A stretch of 64,000 bases of DNA from Echinostoma caproni (taxonomy: Eukaryota > Platyhelminthes > Trematoda > Plagiorchiida > Echinostomatidae). Position 1 is the stretch's first letter. Every line of letters begins with the position of its first letter. Below the pieces are notes generated by a model that saw only the letters and a list, made by a program, of their open reading frames with translations, made no database searches and was not told where the DNA came from. Both the position numbers and the translations under genes were made by a program. Where the stretch lies: NCBI GenBank assembly GCA_900618425.1, contig UZAN01040828.1, forward strand, positions 2,520 through 66,519, in the 5' to 3' direction. This document shows, piece after piece, positions 51,222 through 61,278 of this stretch.

Positions 51222-51461
51222 CTCGTCTGTATGCGTTCAATCAAGTGCCCCTGCGCTCGTTCTGGATAGCAATGATCAAACCTCAGAGCAACGCATAGCG
51301 TTACAGTAAAAAGGATTTCAATATAACCGAAAGCAACGGTAAGTCCAACAAAGAGCGTCCAATAGAAACTTTTGTCGTAATAAAATAAGAAAAAGCACGA
51401 AATCCCATTTACATATAAGTACAAAGCACTTGAGGCGTGTGCCCAATAAATATGCTGTGCC
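51222..51461 (-). CDS. Candidate membrane-protein exon, possibly the host gene's 5' part
   Basis: On the minus strand the acceptor TTCTATTTCACCTTTTTAG is strong. The exon is 240 bases: one base, 79 codons, then two bases before the donor GAG|GTGTTT, which is only fair. The peptide has two hydrophobic segments, around ALYLYVNGISCFFLFYY and FYWTLFVGLTVAFGYIEILF, then a polar tail RFDHCYPERAQGHLIERIQT. The tryptophan-led hydrophobic pair recalls ER hairpin proteins of the reticulon type, but that is a guess. Exit phase (AG) plus the first base of exon 42459-42582 (C) makes Ser, so the two could be spliced together across 8.6 kb. If so, the host protein is membrane-anchored with a long disordered tail. 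Confidence 0.38.
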
Positions 51462-51835
51462 CTAAAAAGGTGAAATAGAAGGTTCAGAATGGAAAATTTA
51501 CCGACATAAAAACAACTATCAGAAAGAATACACGATAAAATAACGAATAAAGATAAGGAAATGCAAGGTAATTGAGAGGATGTTTCAGTCTTTTTGACTG
51601 TTGTATCATTTTCTACTCGTTCGGAAAATTTTAGCGGTTTTTGAGGTATTTTTACTTTACCGTTATTGCTATTTGAACTTCACAATTTTTGATAGAGTTA
51701 TTTGGGATTGCATATTTTATGTAGGATTATTCAGTGTTTTTCTTTTCGTTATGGATTTGTTAGATTTATCCGACGAACGTTCTCCCGTGGTGGACGCCAC
51801 TTTCCAACCCCCTTTTTTGAGCGTCTAACCCTAAG

Positions 51836-52530
51836 ACTTGGACTGCGGTCCTCGAATCACAGTGTGCGACTAGGAACATCAGGTCTTTAAAGACCAAGTT
51901 CTCCCACGTCGTTTCTTCGTTGCCTGAACACCTAGTAGCCGGGGTTTTGGATGTAGTTCTAGACCCTCCCGAAGATGAACCTTTCGAAGTCCTACGGGAC
52001 GCCATACAAGAATGCAGGGGAAGCTCTAACAAACATCGAATCCGACGCGTAATACAGGACATGCCTTTGGGCGACCTTGAGCCTTCACAACTTTCGAGGG
52101 TCATGTGCAATGAAATGGGCAACATCCCACACGTGGGCGCATTTGTTCAGAAACTGTGGTTATAAAAGTTACCTCAAGACGTTTAACTCCCTCCTGGGCC
52201 AGCGCAAGATATGCCCATTGAGCGTTCGACGTTTATGGTAGATCATGCCATGNNCCCACGATCGCTTCGGCTATTCCCGCTATCTCCCCAGCCACATCTG
52301 TCGACGGCCTTTTCCAGGCTTCATCGAAAAACTAAACGGCTTCAGCACGAATAGAAAATCTAGAGGCGCACGCTTTAGTGGAAAGCAGCAATCCAGCAGT
52401 TACTGTAGATCTAAGTCGCCAAGCAATGGTCAGAAGTATTGTTGGTACCACGCAAGTTTTGGTAAAGATGCTGCCAAATGCATCCACCCATGCTCGTGGA
52501 AAGGTCAAGCCGTTTCGGGAAAAGAATAAG
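51836..52530 (+). pseudogene. Gypsy gag and zinc-knuckle region
   Basis: The frame from 51836 reads WTAVLESQCATRN, KTKFSHVVSSLPEHLVAGVL and PPEDEPFEVLRDAIQ, then PLGDLEPSQLSRVMCNEMG, the capsid pattern of trematode Gypsy elements. After a stop, TSRRLTPSWASARYAH is out of frame while AQDMPIERSTF continues the gag pattern in another frame. Near 52430-52500, QKYCWYHASFGKDAAKCIHPC is the Cys/His nucleocapsid segment. Stops and two N positions break it. Confidence 0.78.
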
Positions 52531-52903
52531 CCGACGAGTGATTAGGGCGTCATTCGTTGGCACACGATCTAGGAGCCGCCTTTTCCAGGTTAAGGACTCC
52601 ATTAGTGGTGTGTACTTTCTAGTGGACACCGGTCCGGAAGTGAGCGTCCTTTCTCCTTCCTCCACTGAAGCTCGACTCCCAGCTCAAGCACTGAATTTTA
52701 CTGCGATTAACGGTTCCACAATGCGTACATTTGGTACCAGGAACCTCACCGTGGATTTTAACTTGTCTAAAGCAGTTGAATGGTCATTCTTGATTACCGA
52801 AGTCCCTTTTCCTATTCTTGGAATGGATTTTCCAGCACATCACGGCCTCACTATCGACACAGCCAAATGCCTCCTCAACAGCACCAACTCGGTCAAAGGT
52901 TGA
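52531..52903 (+). pseudogene. Gypsy aspartic protease domain
   Basis: An open stretch of about 120 codons carries the retropepsin signature FLVDTGPEVSVLSPS (DTG with Ala replaced by Pro after it), and later EVPFPILGMDFPAHHGLTID, which matches the ILGxDF second motif. The protease would cut the Gag-Pol polyprotein. The active-site DTG is intact, but the frame is severed from gag upstream and from RT downstream by stops. Confidence 0.85.
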
Positions 52904-53336
52904 GCAATTGACGATGTGGCAATAAGCCATGTCTTAAACAACGATGAACATTTTAGGTTGCAGCGTTTGTTAGAAGGTTGTTCTCAACCAATTCCTACAA
53001 TTTTGCACGGGGCACCACATCGGTTACCCATACGATCGGCACTCGCGGCCCACCCTTACATTGCCGCGCACGTCATTTAGCTTCAGCCAAGTTGAGAGTT
53101 CGACGTAATGTTTAAAGCGGGTATTATACGCCCTTCACAAAGCCAGCGGGGCTCGCCACTCCATATGGTGCATAAGAAGGCCATAGGAGAATAGCGTTCA
53201 TGCGGGGATTACCGTGAACTCAATAGATCCACCATCCCGGATCGCTATCCGATCCCACACATCCACGAATTAACAGCTAGTCTTAAGGGTGAATCAATCT
53301 TTAGTAGGATTCGTTTGGTTAGGGCTTATAATGTCT
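52904..53336 (+). pseudogene. Gypsy reverse transcriptase, N-terminal piece
   Basis: Readable blocks are FKAGIIRPSQSQRGSPLHMV and CGDYRELNRSTIPDRYPIPH, then ELTASLKGESIFSRI followed by RLVRAYN, which corresponds to the block ending in the first catalytic Asp (DLVRAY). Here the Asp position is Arg, and the similarity ends at about 53336. Several stops precede these blocks. The palm with the YxDD box is absent. Confidence 0.82.
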
Positions 53337-53843
53337 GTTGCAGTGACAATCCAAACAACGTTCGATAAGAATCGCAATGTCTCGATTTCGACGGACCAAA
53401 TTTTCATCAGTTGAATCACACTTGAAATTTCGTTTCTGCTATAGGTATATATCAGTACATATTTGCGACTTATGAAACCGCTGTAGGTCCCAGTTACAGA
53501 ACGACAAACAACAGAGGAAATCACTGAGCGAGACCGCAAAGAAAACGAGCGGGTTATGAGAAGGCCGGGTGAAACAACTGTCAAATGTTGAGTTCACAAA
53601 ACAAAAAGATATAACCAAAGGAAAATAATGGAATTAGAAAAGCAGTGGCTGTTGAAAACCGTCGCACCGCGCGCCCTTCGCCCAACGATTTCTTGTCGTT
53701 TTCGGCAAGGATTTCAGACGGAATGTCCCCAACTGATATTTGAATAAATGATTTGGAGTACCGCGTGGCGTCATTCGTTCTGCAGAAGATGATGCGATAG
53801 TTGCTGTTACATAACTGTTGAAATGTCCGTCTCATGTAGGGTA
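53337..53843. other. Junction DNA between Gypsy and BEL/Pao fragments
   Basis: No similarity to either element is obvious, and no frame looks coding. Its right end is CATGTAGGGTA at 53833-53843, repeated at 54018-54028 across the LTR relic. Confidence 0.5.
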
Positions 53844-53893
53844 GATAATAGGACCATCAAGCCTGATGCTAGAACAGGAACCCGGAAAAAAAA

Positions 53894-53984
53894 CTGTGCC
53901 TCCCGAAGAGATCAACGAGTAGTGCACAGCCGAATTCGGATCCCGAAACGTCAACAAAACGAATGATCCAACGGGTTTCCAACA
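53894..53984 (-). repeat. BEL/Pao LTR-like segment, 3' side
   Basis: The minus strand starts TGTTGGAAACCCGTTGGATC and ends GGCACAG. It matches 56988-57078 in the same orientation at the other end of the element. It is bracketed by the 11-base direct repeat CATGTAGGGTA (53833-53843 and 54018-54028). Confidence 0.65.
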
Positions 53985-53999
53985 AACATCTTTCTCTGA

Positions 54000-55127
54000 G
54001 TATCCATTTTTGGCGTGCATGTAGGGTAGTAAGTACTCTCGGACCCACCGCTTCCAGAAAACTCCCGCTAGGTAGGTGGTCTGTCCCCAGCTGCTCGACT
54101 AATATTTCGTGATAGTTCGTGGTGTCGCCAGTCCATGATTCGGTCTCAAATGTATCAAGTCGTTCGGCGTAAGCGTGAAACCCGGGGCTTCACTCGCGAT
54201 TGGTGTCAAGCGCCTATTGTTCAATATGCGCTCGATCTCAATTAGGGCCATGTTCAGGGTCTCATGGTCGATGGACTGTTGATTACATACAACCGATAGG
54301 ATCCTTCTCGCCGACCTTATCAGCCGCTCCAAAACCGAGCATCTATGGCTAGCGTACGACTAGTTGAAGTGCTACTGGATAGTTTCGGAGGTTAGTCGCT
54401 TATGTAGTTCGCTCTGGTCGACTCGGGACAGCCACCTTTGTAGCTCGTTCGAAGCGCCCACGAAGTCTGAACCGTTGTCGGAGTATGTTGTTCGGGACTC
54501 CGCGTTTGCTAATCAGCCTTTGGAGCGCCATCAGGAACGATTCAGTAGACATACTGTGTACCATCCCTAAATGCACCGCCCGAGACTACATGCGGGTAAA
54601 CAGACACTTGTACCGCTTCGCCACCGATCTCCCGCACTTCACCAGCAGGGAGCCGAAATAATCCATTCCCGTCTCTGCGAACGGCCACCTTGAATTTGGG
54701 TAGAGGTGCCATCAGCTGCATTCCGTTTACCGCATTTTGACGGCTGTAGAACATACATCTACCGATGATCCTCTTTATTGCTGTTCTACCGCGTGTTATC
54801 CAAAATCTCTCCTGAATGGTGTTTAGTAGGTGGTTAGTTCCCAAGTGCCCGTTTTTTACGTGAAGGAGGCAGAATGATTGGACGTCTAGCGTCGAATGCC
54901 AAGAAAGAATTGTCCATTCTCTCTCCCACGCGTAGCAACCAGTTGACCAATATAGGGTTCAGCCTACGCAGCGCGCTCCGTGGGATTGCAGTCCGTTTAG
55001 GATTCTTCCTTGCATTCACTTGTAACGTCATTGTTTCGAGGGTAACATGCTGTAGTTGTACTAATCCCACAACGTTGTGCTCCGCTCCATTAGGTCGTCC
55101 GTCGATAAAAGTCCTACACGCAGCCAT
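54000..55127 (-). pseudogene. BEL/Pao integrase region
   Basis: Blocks in order on the minus strand: LNPILVNWLLRVGERM and LAFDARRPIILP (start of the zinc-binding part), GTNHLLNTIQERFWITRGR, and then a degraded core. The most C-terminal blocks are MERLIRSARRILSVVCNQQS and LNMALIEIERILNNRRLTPI, containing the region of the third catalytic residue, and LTPNDLIHLRPNHGLATP. The tail FWKRWVREYLLPYMHAK is read near 54060-54010. Several frameshifts and stops separate these, and the central D,D part is hard to follow, so the enzyme is dead. Confidence 0.82.
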
Positions 55128-55166
55128 TCGCCAGGCTGAAATTTGGTCATGATCATCACCATCTGT

Positions 55167-56036
55167 TTAAACCTTATCCACCAAGAGACGGAACGAATCG
55201 ATCTGCTCCAGAACGAGAAACTTCCCAATTTCCTTATCAGGGGGGGGGGAGATGACGTAGCGTTCTACCATCATGATTATCTTTTTAGCTTCTATCAACC
55301 AAATTGGCGCGGGGGGTGCAAGCACTGTACTCTCGCCCTTTGACGGGGCGGTCAGCATTGTTGGGCCGCTGAGCCAATCGCGTAGCTTGTCCAATGATTT
55401 CAAGCCTCGAGAGCAGTGGTCGGCTGGGTTATCCGCAGATTTCACGTACCGCCATTGGTGCACTTTGGTATCTTCGTGCACTTCCGTTAGTCGATTGGAA
55501 ACGAAGGTGCTGAACCTAGTGATGACGTTGTTCACAAAGTGTAGTACAATGGCAGAGTTGGTCCAGAACGTGACGCCATCTTCGAATATACGGAAGCACT
55601 GTCGCAACTGCTTAGCTATACACACCGTTAGCACGGCCGCATTCAGTTCAAGGCGCGGTATCGAAACGCATTTTAATGGGACGACCCGGGCTTTGGCAAA
55701 ATGTAATTCTGTCTTGCGCTCACCGTTCACGTGCTGCCAACATACGTGGGCTACTGCTTCGTATCCCATTTCAGACGCGTCGGAGAATAGGTGCAGTTCG
55801 GCCTTCGTCGCTTGACTGCTCCGGCTGAGTCGGCGCGGGATCCGTATCTCATCTAGCCTACTGAGGCTGGTCAACCATTGATCCCAATCCATCCGGTCCT
55901 GCTCGTCTAAGATTTGATCCCACTCTGCCCTTTTACGACGAAATTGTTNNNNNNNNNNNNNNNNNNNNNNNNNNNNNNNNNNNCCCCCGATGTCGGCTCG
56001 ATAGGGAGTGGCTGTGTGATCAGGTTGAGATCCCAC
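55167..56036 (-). pseudogene. BEL/Pao RNase H / A17-type region
   Basis: Apart from the 35 N, the frame is open for about 275 codons. It contains WDQWLTSLSRLDEIRIPRRL, LHLFSDASEMGYEAVAHVC (first catalytic Asp of RNase H), FAKARVVPLKCVSIPRLELN, FWTNSAIVLHFVN and HQWRYVKSADNPADHCSRGL. In the FWT box the usual Asp is Asn, a loss likely to inactivate the nuclease. The poly-G run near 55240 encodes the unusual SPPPD segment near the end. Confidence 0.88.
55949..55983. other. Short assembly gap
   Basis: 35 N inside the BEL/Pao element, between the RT and RNase H blocks. Confidence 0.99.
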
Positions 56037-56898
56037 TCGCTCTGTCAGTTTCGGGAACTTTGTCTAAAACTAAACATGAGGTAGACAACCATTTAGTTAA
56101 ACGGGACCCCCATTTCTCTAGTAGATACTTTAGCAGCATTTCGTGTTGCGAGACTTCTCTTCCGTCGTCAAAGGCGCCTCGGATGTCGTCGACGTAGAAA
56201 TTATTCGCAAAGCTAGCTGAAACCGAGGCCGGGAATTTATTTCAGTGTTGCAAAGCTGTCCGCTGGAGTGCGAAGTTTGCGCAAAAGGGTGAAGAAATCG
56301 CTTCGAGTGGATGAACGGTCAGCCCATAATCTACCGCCGGGTTCGCAAGTCGCCATCGGGCCACCATAGCAATCGCAGGGCGTCGTGCTGATCCTTTGGT
56401 ATCTTAATTTGGAGAAGCATTTCTTTTATGTTGGTTTTCACTGCAACTGCTTCTAGCCGGAATCCGTTGAGCACGTCAACCAAGGGAGTGGTCCAGTCCA
56501 GTCCCTGCAACAGACAATCATTAAGGGAGAGACCGCCGTATCGCGCCGCACAGTGGAATACTACCTGTATCGTCCCTAGCTTTCTGGGGTTTGTTACCGA
56601 GTGGTGTGGCAAGTACCACAGTCTTTGCCCGCGTGGTTGTGAAACGTCCAATCGTTCTATGTATCCCTGTCACGTTGCGTTGCATTGTTGCGGCGTACTT
56701 AGTCGAGCAAGATTGCCTAGACTCTGATTCCCTGAGCTTCATCCACCTAATCTCCTGCTCTAACTCTACAATCTTACGGGGATATATATCAGACATCTTA
56801 ACATCGGCATCACAATCTAGGGCACATGAACTTCTAGCACTAACAGGACTAACTAAATTATAAATGTGAGAATCAGAACCTCCCCCCGAATTCCCCAT
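56036..56898 (-). pseudogene. BEL/Pao gag start fused by deletion to reverse transcriptase
   Basis: From 56898 the frame reads MGNSGGGSDSHIYN and ADVKMSDIYPRKIVELEQEI, a plausible gag N-terminus with a short coiled-coil. It then runs without an intervening protease into RT sequence: LWYLPHHSVTNPRKLGTIQV, GGLSLNDCLLQGLDWTTPLV, IKEMLLQIKIPKDQHDALRL and LWWPDGDL. Below 56330 it continues GLTVHPLEAISSPFCANFAL and NNFYVDDIRG, the catalytic YVDD, then LEKWGSRLTKWLS. The direct gag-to-RT junction marks a deletion of several kilobases. Frame changes occur at about 56640 and 56330. Confidence 0.85.
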
Positions 56899-56987
56899 TG
56901 AATTGCCGGGTTACTTAGTGTTCTTCCTTCTCGATCCTTCCTGGTACGAAAGACATTCTCTTGTTACAAATTGTGCGAATTTCAGTA

Positions 56988-57078
56988 CTGTGCCTCTCGA
57001 AGAGATCAACGAGTAACGAGTAGCCAAATTTGGATCCCAAAACGTCAACAAAAAGAACGATCCAACAGGTTTCTACGG
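56988..57078 (-). repeat. BEL/Pao LTR-like segment, 5' side
   Basis: Direct partner of 53894-53984; it shares GAAGAGATCAACGAGTA, GTCAACAAAA and GATCCAAC. It lies just upstream of the gag start at 56898. The exact LTR ends could not be fixed because similarity fades outside the 91 bases. Confidence 0.65.
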
Positions 57079-57589
57079 TAATGCATTGATAAACGATCAA
57101 ATAAGCAAATGAAAACTGTACAAACCTCAAAGTGATCTTAAAACAACTGGAAAACAAGATTCAAATGTGACTGTGAGCGTAATTCAACAAATGTGAACGG
57201 AAAAAAATGAGTCTGCATAAGAAAAACACGATCACCGTCATGCTGCACACGAACGAGCCAAATGTGAGCGCTCAGGTCGCGATTAAAACAAGTAAGGTAC
57301 GAATGAAGCAGATAAACAAACAAAGACAAATTGTAGGATCGATGTGTAAATATACAAAGGGACTGGAACCTGAAATGTTTATGTATGTATGAGGTGGATG
57401 GTGTTAGGTGAATGGAACGTGAAATTCACGAAATGTTGAATCCAGATAGATTGACTCTCGGATTGGCTGGCACAACGTGCGATGTCATTACCGTCACCTT
57501 TCAAATTTGACTGTTCGCTTGTGTCTGAAAATTGTGATGCGCCGCTCCAGCATATGCGTCATCTCGTAGACCTGGATCACCACAGGTAG
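57079..57589. other. No feature seen
   Basis: Sequence between the BEL/Pao 5' end and LINE C. Small open frames on both strands have no recognisable motifs. Confidence 0.55.
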
Positions 57590-58400
57590 CAAACTTCTAC
57601 CCGTTCCTCTCGATCAATGCGCCTTGTCAATTCGTTTAAGGAGCAAAGCAGGTTGGACAGGTATGACCGTTTCCTGGCGAAACCGTGTTGGTCTACGGTG
57701 AGCAGACCAATAACGACGAGATGGTGGGCGATCCTGTTTCGTAAGATTCTCTCCATTACTTTTAGTACTACTGAGGTCAGTCTCACTGGTCGTAATTCGA
57801 GCATGATTTCTCCCCTTGTGGATTGGGACAACCGTTGCCAGTAGCCAGTCCTCTGGTAGCCTACCCGTCTCTAAGGAGGCGTTGAAGAGGTTGCTCAGGG
57901 GCACTGCTAGCCGTCCCGCCAGAGGCTTCAGTACAGCTGTGTGAATCCTGTCAGAGCCTGCGGCCTTCGTAGCCACTAATCTTTCGAGAGTGCATTGGAG
58001 ATCGCTAAAACTCATGGGTTTATCACCCATGGGCATGGTTGGCTGCTCTCTTACCGCTTCCAGTCCCGGTGCTCCCGGATCCTCCCGGTATACCTGCTGA
58101 ATGAAGCAGAATACTGCCTCTGCCTTTCCCGCTGCTGACGTTTCTCTTTCCCCTGTACGTTTTTAACGCACCCTACTTCTCTTCGGAACCGAGATTTGTA
58201 TTGCACGAAGTTGAAGTATTACTTCCGGTTCCTTCGTGCATTCTGTGCCAGTTTCACCTTGTGCGCTTGTCTACACCCATTTTGGAGACGAGTTGGTCGT
58301 TGACGGTCCTCCCTGTAGTGCAACGGAAACCTGTGTCCTTTTTTCTGCAGGTAGCGTCTCCAAGCTGCCCCTTTGCGTCTGAGCGCTTGCTCTAGACAAG
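57590..58400 (-). pseudogene. LINE C: CR1-type linker and N-terminal RT fragment
   Basis: On the minus strand EAVFCFIQQVYREDP (linker end) leads to LERLVATKAAGSDRIHTAVL, TGRLPEDWLLATVVPIHKG, then after a frameshift ELRPVRLTSVVLKVMERILR, LLTVDQHGFARKRSYLSNLL and NELTRRIDREERVEVCYL. The element breaks off there, exactly before the catalytic LDF box, so it is truncated within RT. The linker side ends near a GGGGGGGGG run at about 58412-58421, next to repeat R2. It is a different subfamily from LINE A, judging by the differing residues in the same blocks. Confidence 0.85.
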
Positions 58401-58429
58401 CAGACCACCACGGGGGGGGGGTTCATGCC

Positions 58430-59586
58430 AAGTCAAAGGACTAGCGGCTGATGCCAGACGAGCGTCAATTTTGTTGCGCGTCTAAGCTGCAGTATTGTTG
58501 ATGCGCTTCGACAGCTTCTGAATTTCTCGCCTCACGTAGAGAGTTCTCCTCAGTACAATCCAGTGGGCTTCAGTCAGGCGTTTACATAAAAAGGAATAGA
58601 ATGAGAAATTAGCATTACAAAGACAAGCTCGAGTCATCCTAGTGTCCCCTTGAATAACTACATTCGTTTGTGCATATCACTCTTTTCATAAGCCTCGACG
58701 TACCTACGTCTGTAGCCTCGAATGCGTTCAACATACACGCACGTGCATCCTCATGCTTGCACCCATGCATGCAATCATGTGTATACGGTAATTTCTATTG
58801 GAAAAGATCCTCACTGGTTCCAGAAGTAGAATGACAGTACGACGTTGAGTGCTTGGCGAACGCACTGACTATACTCATGGTACATCATAAACAGACTACG
58901 GTAAACCCATTCGAGCCCAAAACTATAGTGCTTAATCCTCACACTAAAAGTTGAAGTCCGCGGTAGTGGACCAGTTATGTTTCTAGGGAAGCGTAGTAGT
59001 CGACCCGCTCAATCTGCATTTTGTGTACTATTGTCTATGCTGCCAGTGGTCACTGCCTAAGGTTCTAGTGTCGCATGCAGTGGGTTAGAGATCTGATTTT
59101 TCAGGCTGGATCAGATGGAGGTTGTCGGAGGAGTATTCACTGGGCCTTGATGGCACAACAATGAAAGGAGTCATTCATTTTTAGATCATCATTCGTCTTT
59201 GTGAAGGAAAAGATTGAGAGACAAGAGTCAGCCTCAGAACCGGGCACCCCTCGGTTGAGAGAGCTTCGGCTTACTCGGCAACACTCTTTAGCTAGGTAGG
59301 GAAAATTACCCCGTTGGCATTGCGCTCAGGGATCAGATGGCATTTTAACCATCGAGGTTAGTGTATAAAACCATGTTTGTTTTTAGGGGCAGCATAGCGG
59401 ATGCTTTGCTGTTCACTCAAGTGAATCATTTATTTTTGGATTTTTCCCTGTTTGCAAGGCTGATTGGCGACCGTGCGTCACCATTTGCACCTGTGATCCG
59501 CATGATTCAGGGTGCGTCTTGCTGTTACAATTCTAGGAGACGTCGTCACCTATCTCTCAGTTGAGGGTGTGATGGTTTCCTTTGGA
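58430..59586. repeat. Dispersed repeat R2, copy 2
   Basis: Partner of 43131-44148, in the same orientation, about 1.16 kb, with extra sequence around 58960-59040 that the first copy lacks. Shared blocks include GGACTAGCGGCTGATGCCA, TTTCAGGCTGGATCAG, GGCAGCATAGCGGATG and AGGGTGCGTCTTGCTG. No long coding frame is present. Confidence 0.8.
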
Positions 59587-60330
59587 TCGTCCTTTAACAG
59601 TTGGTCAGCAAAGATGTACGGTTCCTTGATGGTAAGCGCGTAGCATCCAAACGCGGTTTTATTCAAAAAATTCAAGGTCATTGAATCAATCCGCACTATC
59701 CAAGCCATGAACAAAATAGTAACTGGAGACAAATGTCACTCAAAATTATCTAGCTTATTTAGCTTATTGGAGACTTTCACAATAAATCCAGATTCCATGA
59801 AGCAGCCGACAACAAAAACAAATTAAGGTACATTTATTTAACATAAAAAATAAAATTTTCATTGATTTATATAAATGAATTAATTCTTGGCAATGAAATG
59901 GACCCAAACTCCATCGATGAGAACTGCACCTTCATATAACTGTCCCAAACTATTTGAAACCTCGAGAAGTAGAACCGACACCACTTGGTGAATACTTCAC
60001 AAAAGTAATGTCACCTACCCACAACCAAACGTATCTTCTCATCACTCATATCCATTGCTAATTCATCACCAATGTCGTCCAAACTTAATCTCTTGTCATA
60101 CATAATATACTTCTTGATTATAAACGCTGAAGAAGTGAAATGGAATTCTCATAATGAATGTCTTCTAAGACTACAGCACAAAATCACCTAACTTCACTAA
60201 ATTCCCCACCTTCGGGTCACCTCTAGGCTTCTCTTTACCTGTGATCTGTTAAAAAGTTTCTTTTGAAAAAACGCGTAGCTGTACAGACCTTCACCTTCTT
60301 TTAACGCAGTGTTCCTTCATTTTATTAATT
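59587..60330. other. AT-rich sequence with a short repeat
   Basis: No gene seen. Bases 59909-59965 (GAGAACTGCACCTTC ... ACTGTCCCAAACTATTTGAA) resemble 61283-61335 in the same orientation. The two lie on either side of R1 copy 3. Confidence 0.55.
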
Positions 60331-61190
60331 GCTGGTTTTTCCCCTCTCTCTTTATCAGCTGCGTTTCCACCCCAGACTGCCGAGTATTTTTTTCATTACA
60401 GAATCAGTAGCAGTGGTCCTGTCGTAGGCTTGAAGTCTAATTCCACAATGAACAACCTGGCACCGGCAATGGATGTTAGGCACGGCTGTCACCACCGGTT
60501 TGACCACATTCGTCCGCGTTAAGGACAAGTTTGAGGATCACAGCCCTAAACAAACTACAGGGAATTTCAGTGTCAGATGTCTAGCGTGCAGTCAGTCCCG
60601 TATCAACGTGACCACCGAGTAAATAACATAAATAATACAAACTAGAGCATCCGTTAATGGTGAAGCCCCAAAGCCCATTATTCTTTGTTCACAGAAGACA
60701 TTTAGTTTGTAGAAAACTTCAAAACAGTTTATTTATAAGCCATTTGTCGACCTTCTGCACCACTGTGCACTTCCCTGGCTCGGCTGCAACTCTTCTTCCA
60801 AAGTTTAAATCTTGCACCGTGACTATTCCCATTCCGTTCTTTGAACTCCTTTTCGCGCATTATCTCCCGCGCGGATATTCTCACCTCTAGTTGTGTCTTC
60901 CCAAATGTTCTGCATAAGCCAATCGTTTACATTGATGTACCCTCCATAACAGACCATGCACAGTACTCCATTATGTGACCTCGTTCGCTTTGTGTTTCTT
61001 TTTCACCACAATGCATCTTTACGATGTCTTCTGCACCCGTTTAAAAATTACGTTCGTACTCTCTTTGTACCTTTACATTTCATTCTCGACCGTCATCTTT
61101 TTACATTGTTGTACATTTGATCATGCGCATTAGTATTCTTCATGGGCTTCGTGAAATATACCGTCATTATTATTATATTATTCTGGAACT
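60331..61190 (+). repeat. Dispersed repeat R1, copy 3 (divergent)
   Basis: It matches 48372-49335 in order and orientation with many substitutions. Shared blocks are TGAGGATCACA, GTCTAGCGTGCAGTCAGTCCC, CAGTTTATTTATAAGCCAT and GGGCTTCGTGAAATATACCG. It ends in an ATT-rich tail at 61165-61185, like the other copies. The 63-codon frame seen in the other two is destroyed here, which argues against R1 being maintained for that peptide. Confidence 0.82.
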
Positions 61191-61278
61191 TTCAGTCTAA
61201 GATCATCGGCGAATACATAATAAATCTAACTTGTAGTCTGCTTTCGAAAAGTGTCCCATGGTGAAATTTGAAAACGAG

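Larger units (their letters stand above)
51836..53336 (+). mobile_element. Gypsy-type LTR retrotransposon fragment
   Basis: gag, nucleocapsid knuckle, protease and the start of reverse transcriptase follow in the canonical Ty3/Gypsy order. The element stops abruptly inside RT at about 53336, and no LTR pair or integrase is seen. It contains frameshifts, stops and a two-base N at 52253-52254. The adjoining DNA leads within about 500 bases into the 3' side of the BEL/Pao element on the other strand. Confidence 0.85.
53844..57078 (-). mobile_element. BEL/Pao LTR retrotransposon with internal deletion
   Basis: On the minus strand: an LTR-like segment (57078-56988), a short gag N-terminus, RT, RNase H with the A17-type region, integrase, then a second LTR-like segment (53984-53894). 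The two LTR-like segments match in roughly four of five bases over 91 positions. The one at 53984 begins TGTTGG, as LTRs of this superfamily often do. The 3.2-kb length is about half that of a complete member because most of gag, all the protease and the start of RT are deleted. There are stops and frameshifts in RT and integrase and a 35-base N gap at 55949-55983. Confidence 0.85.
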
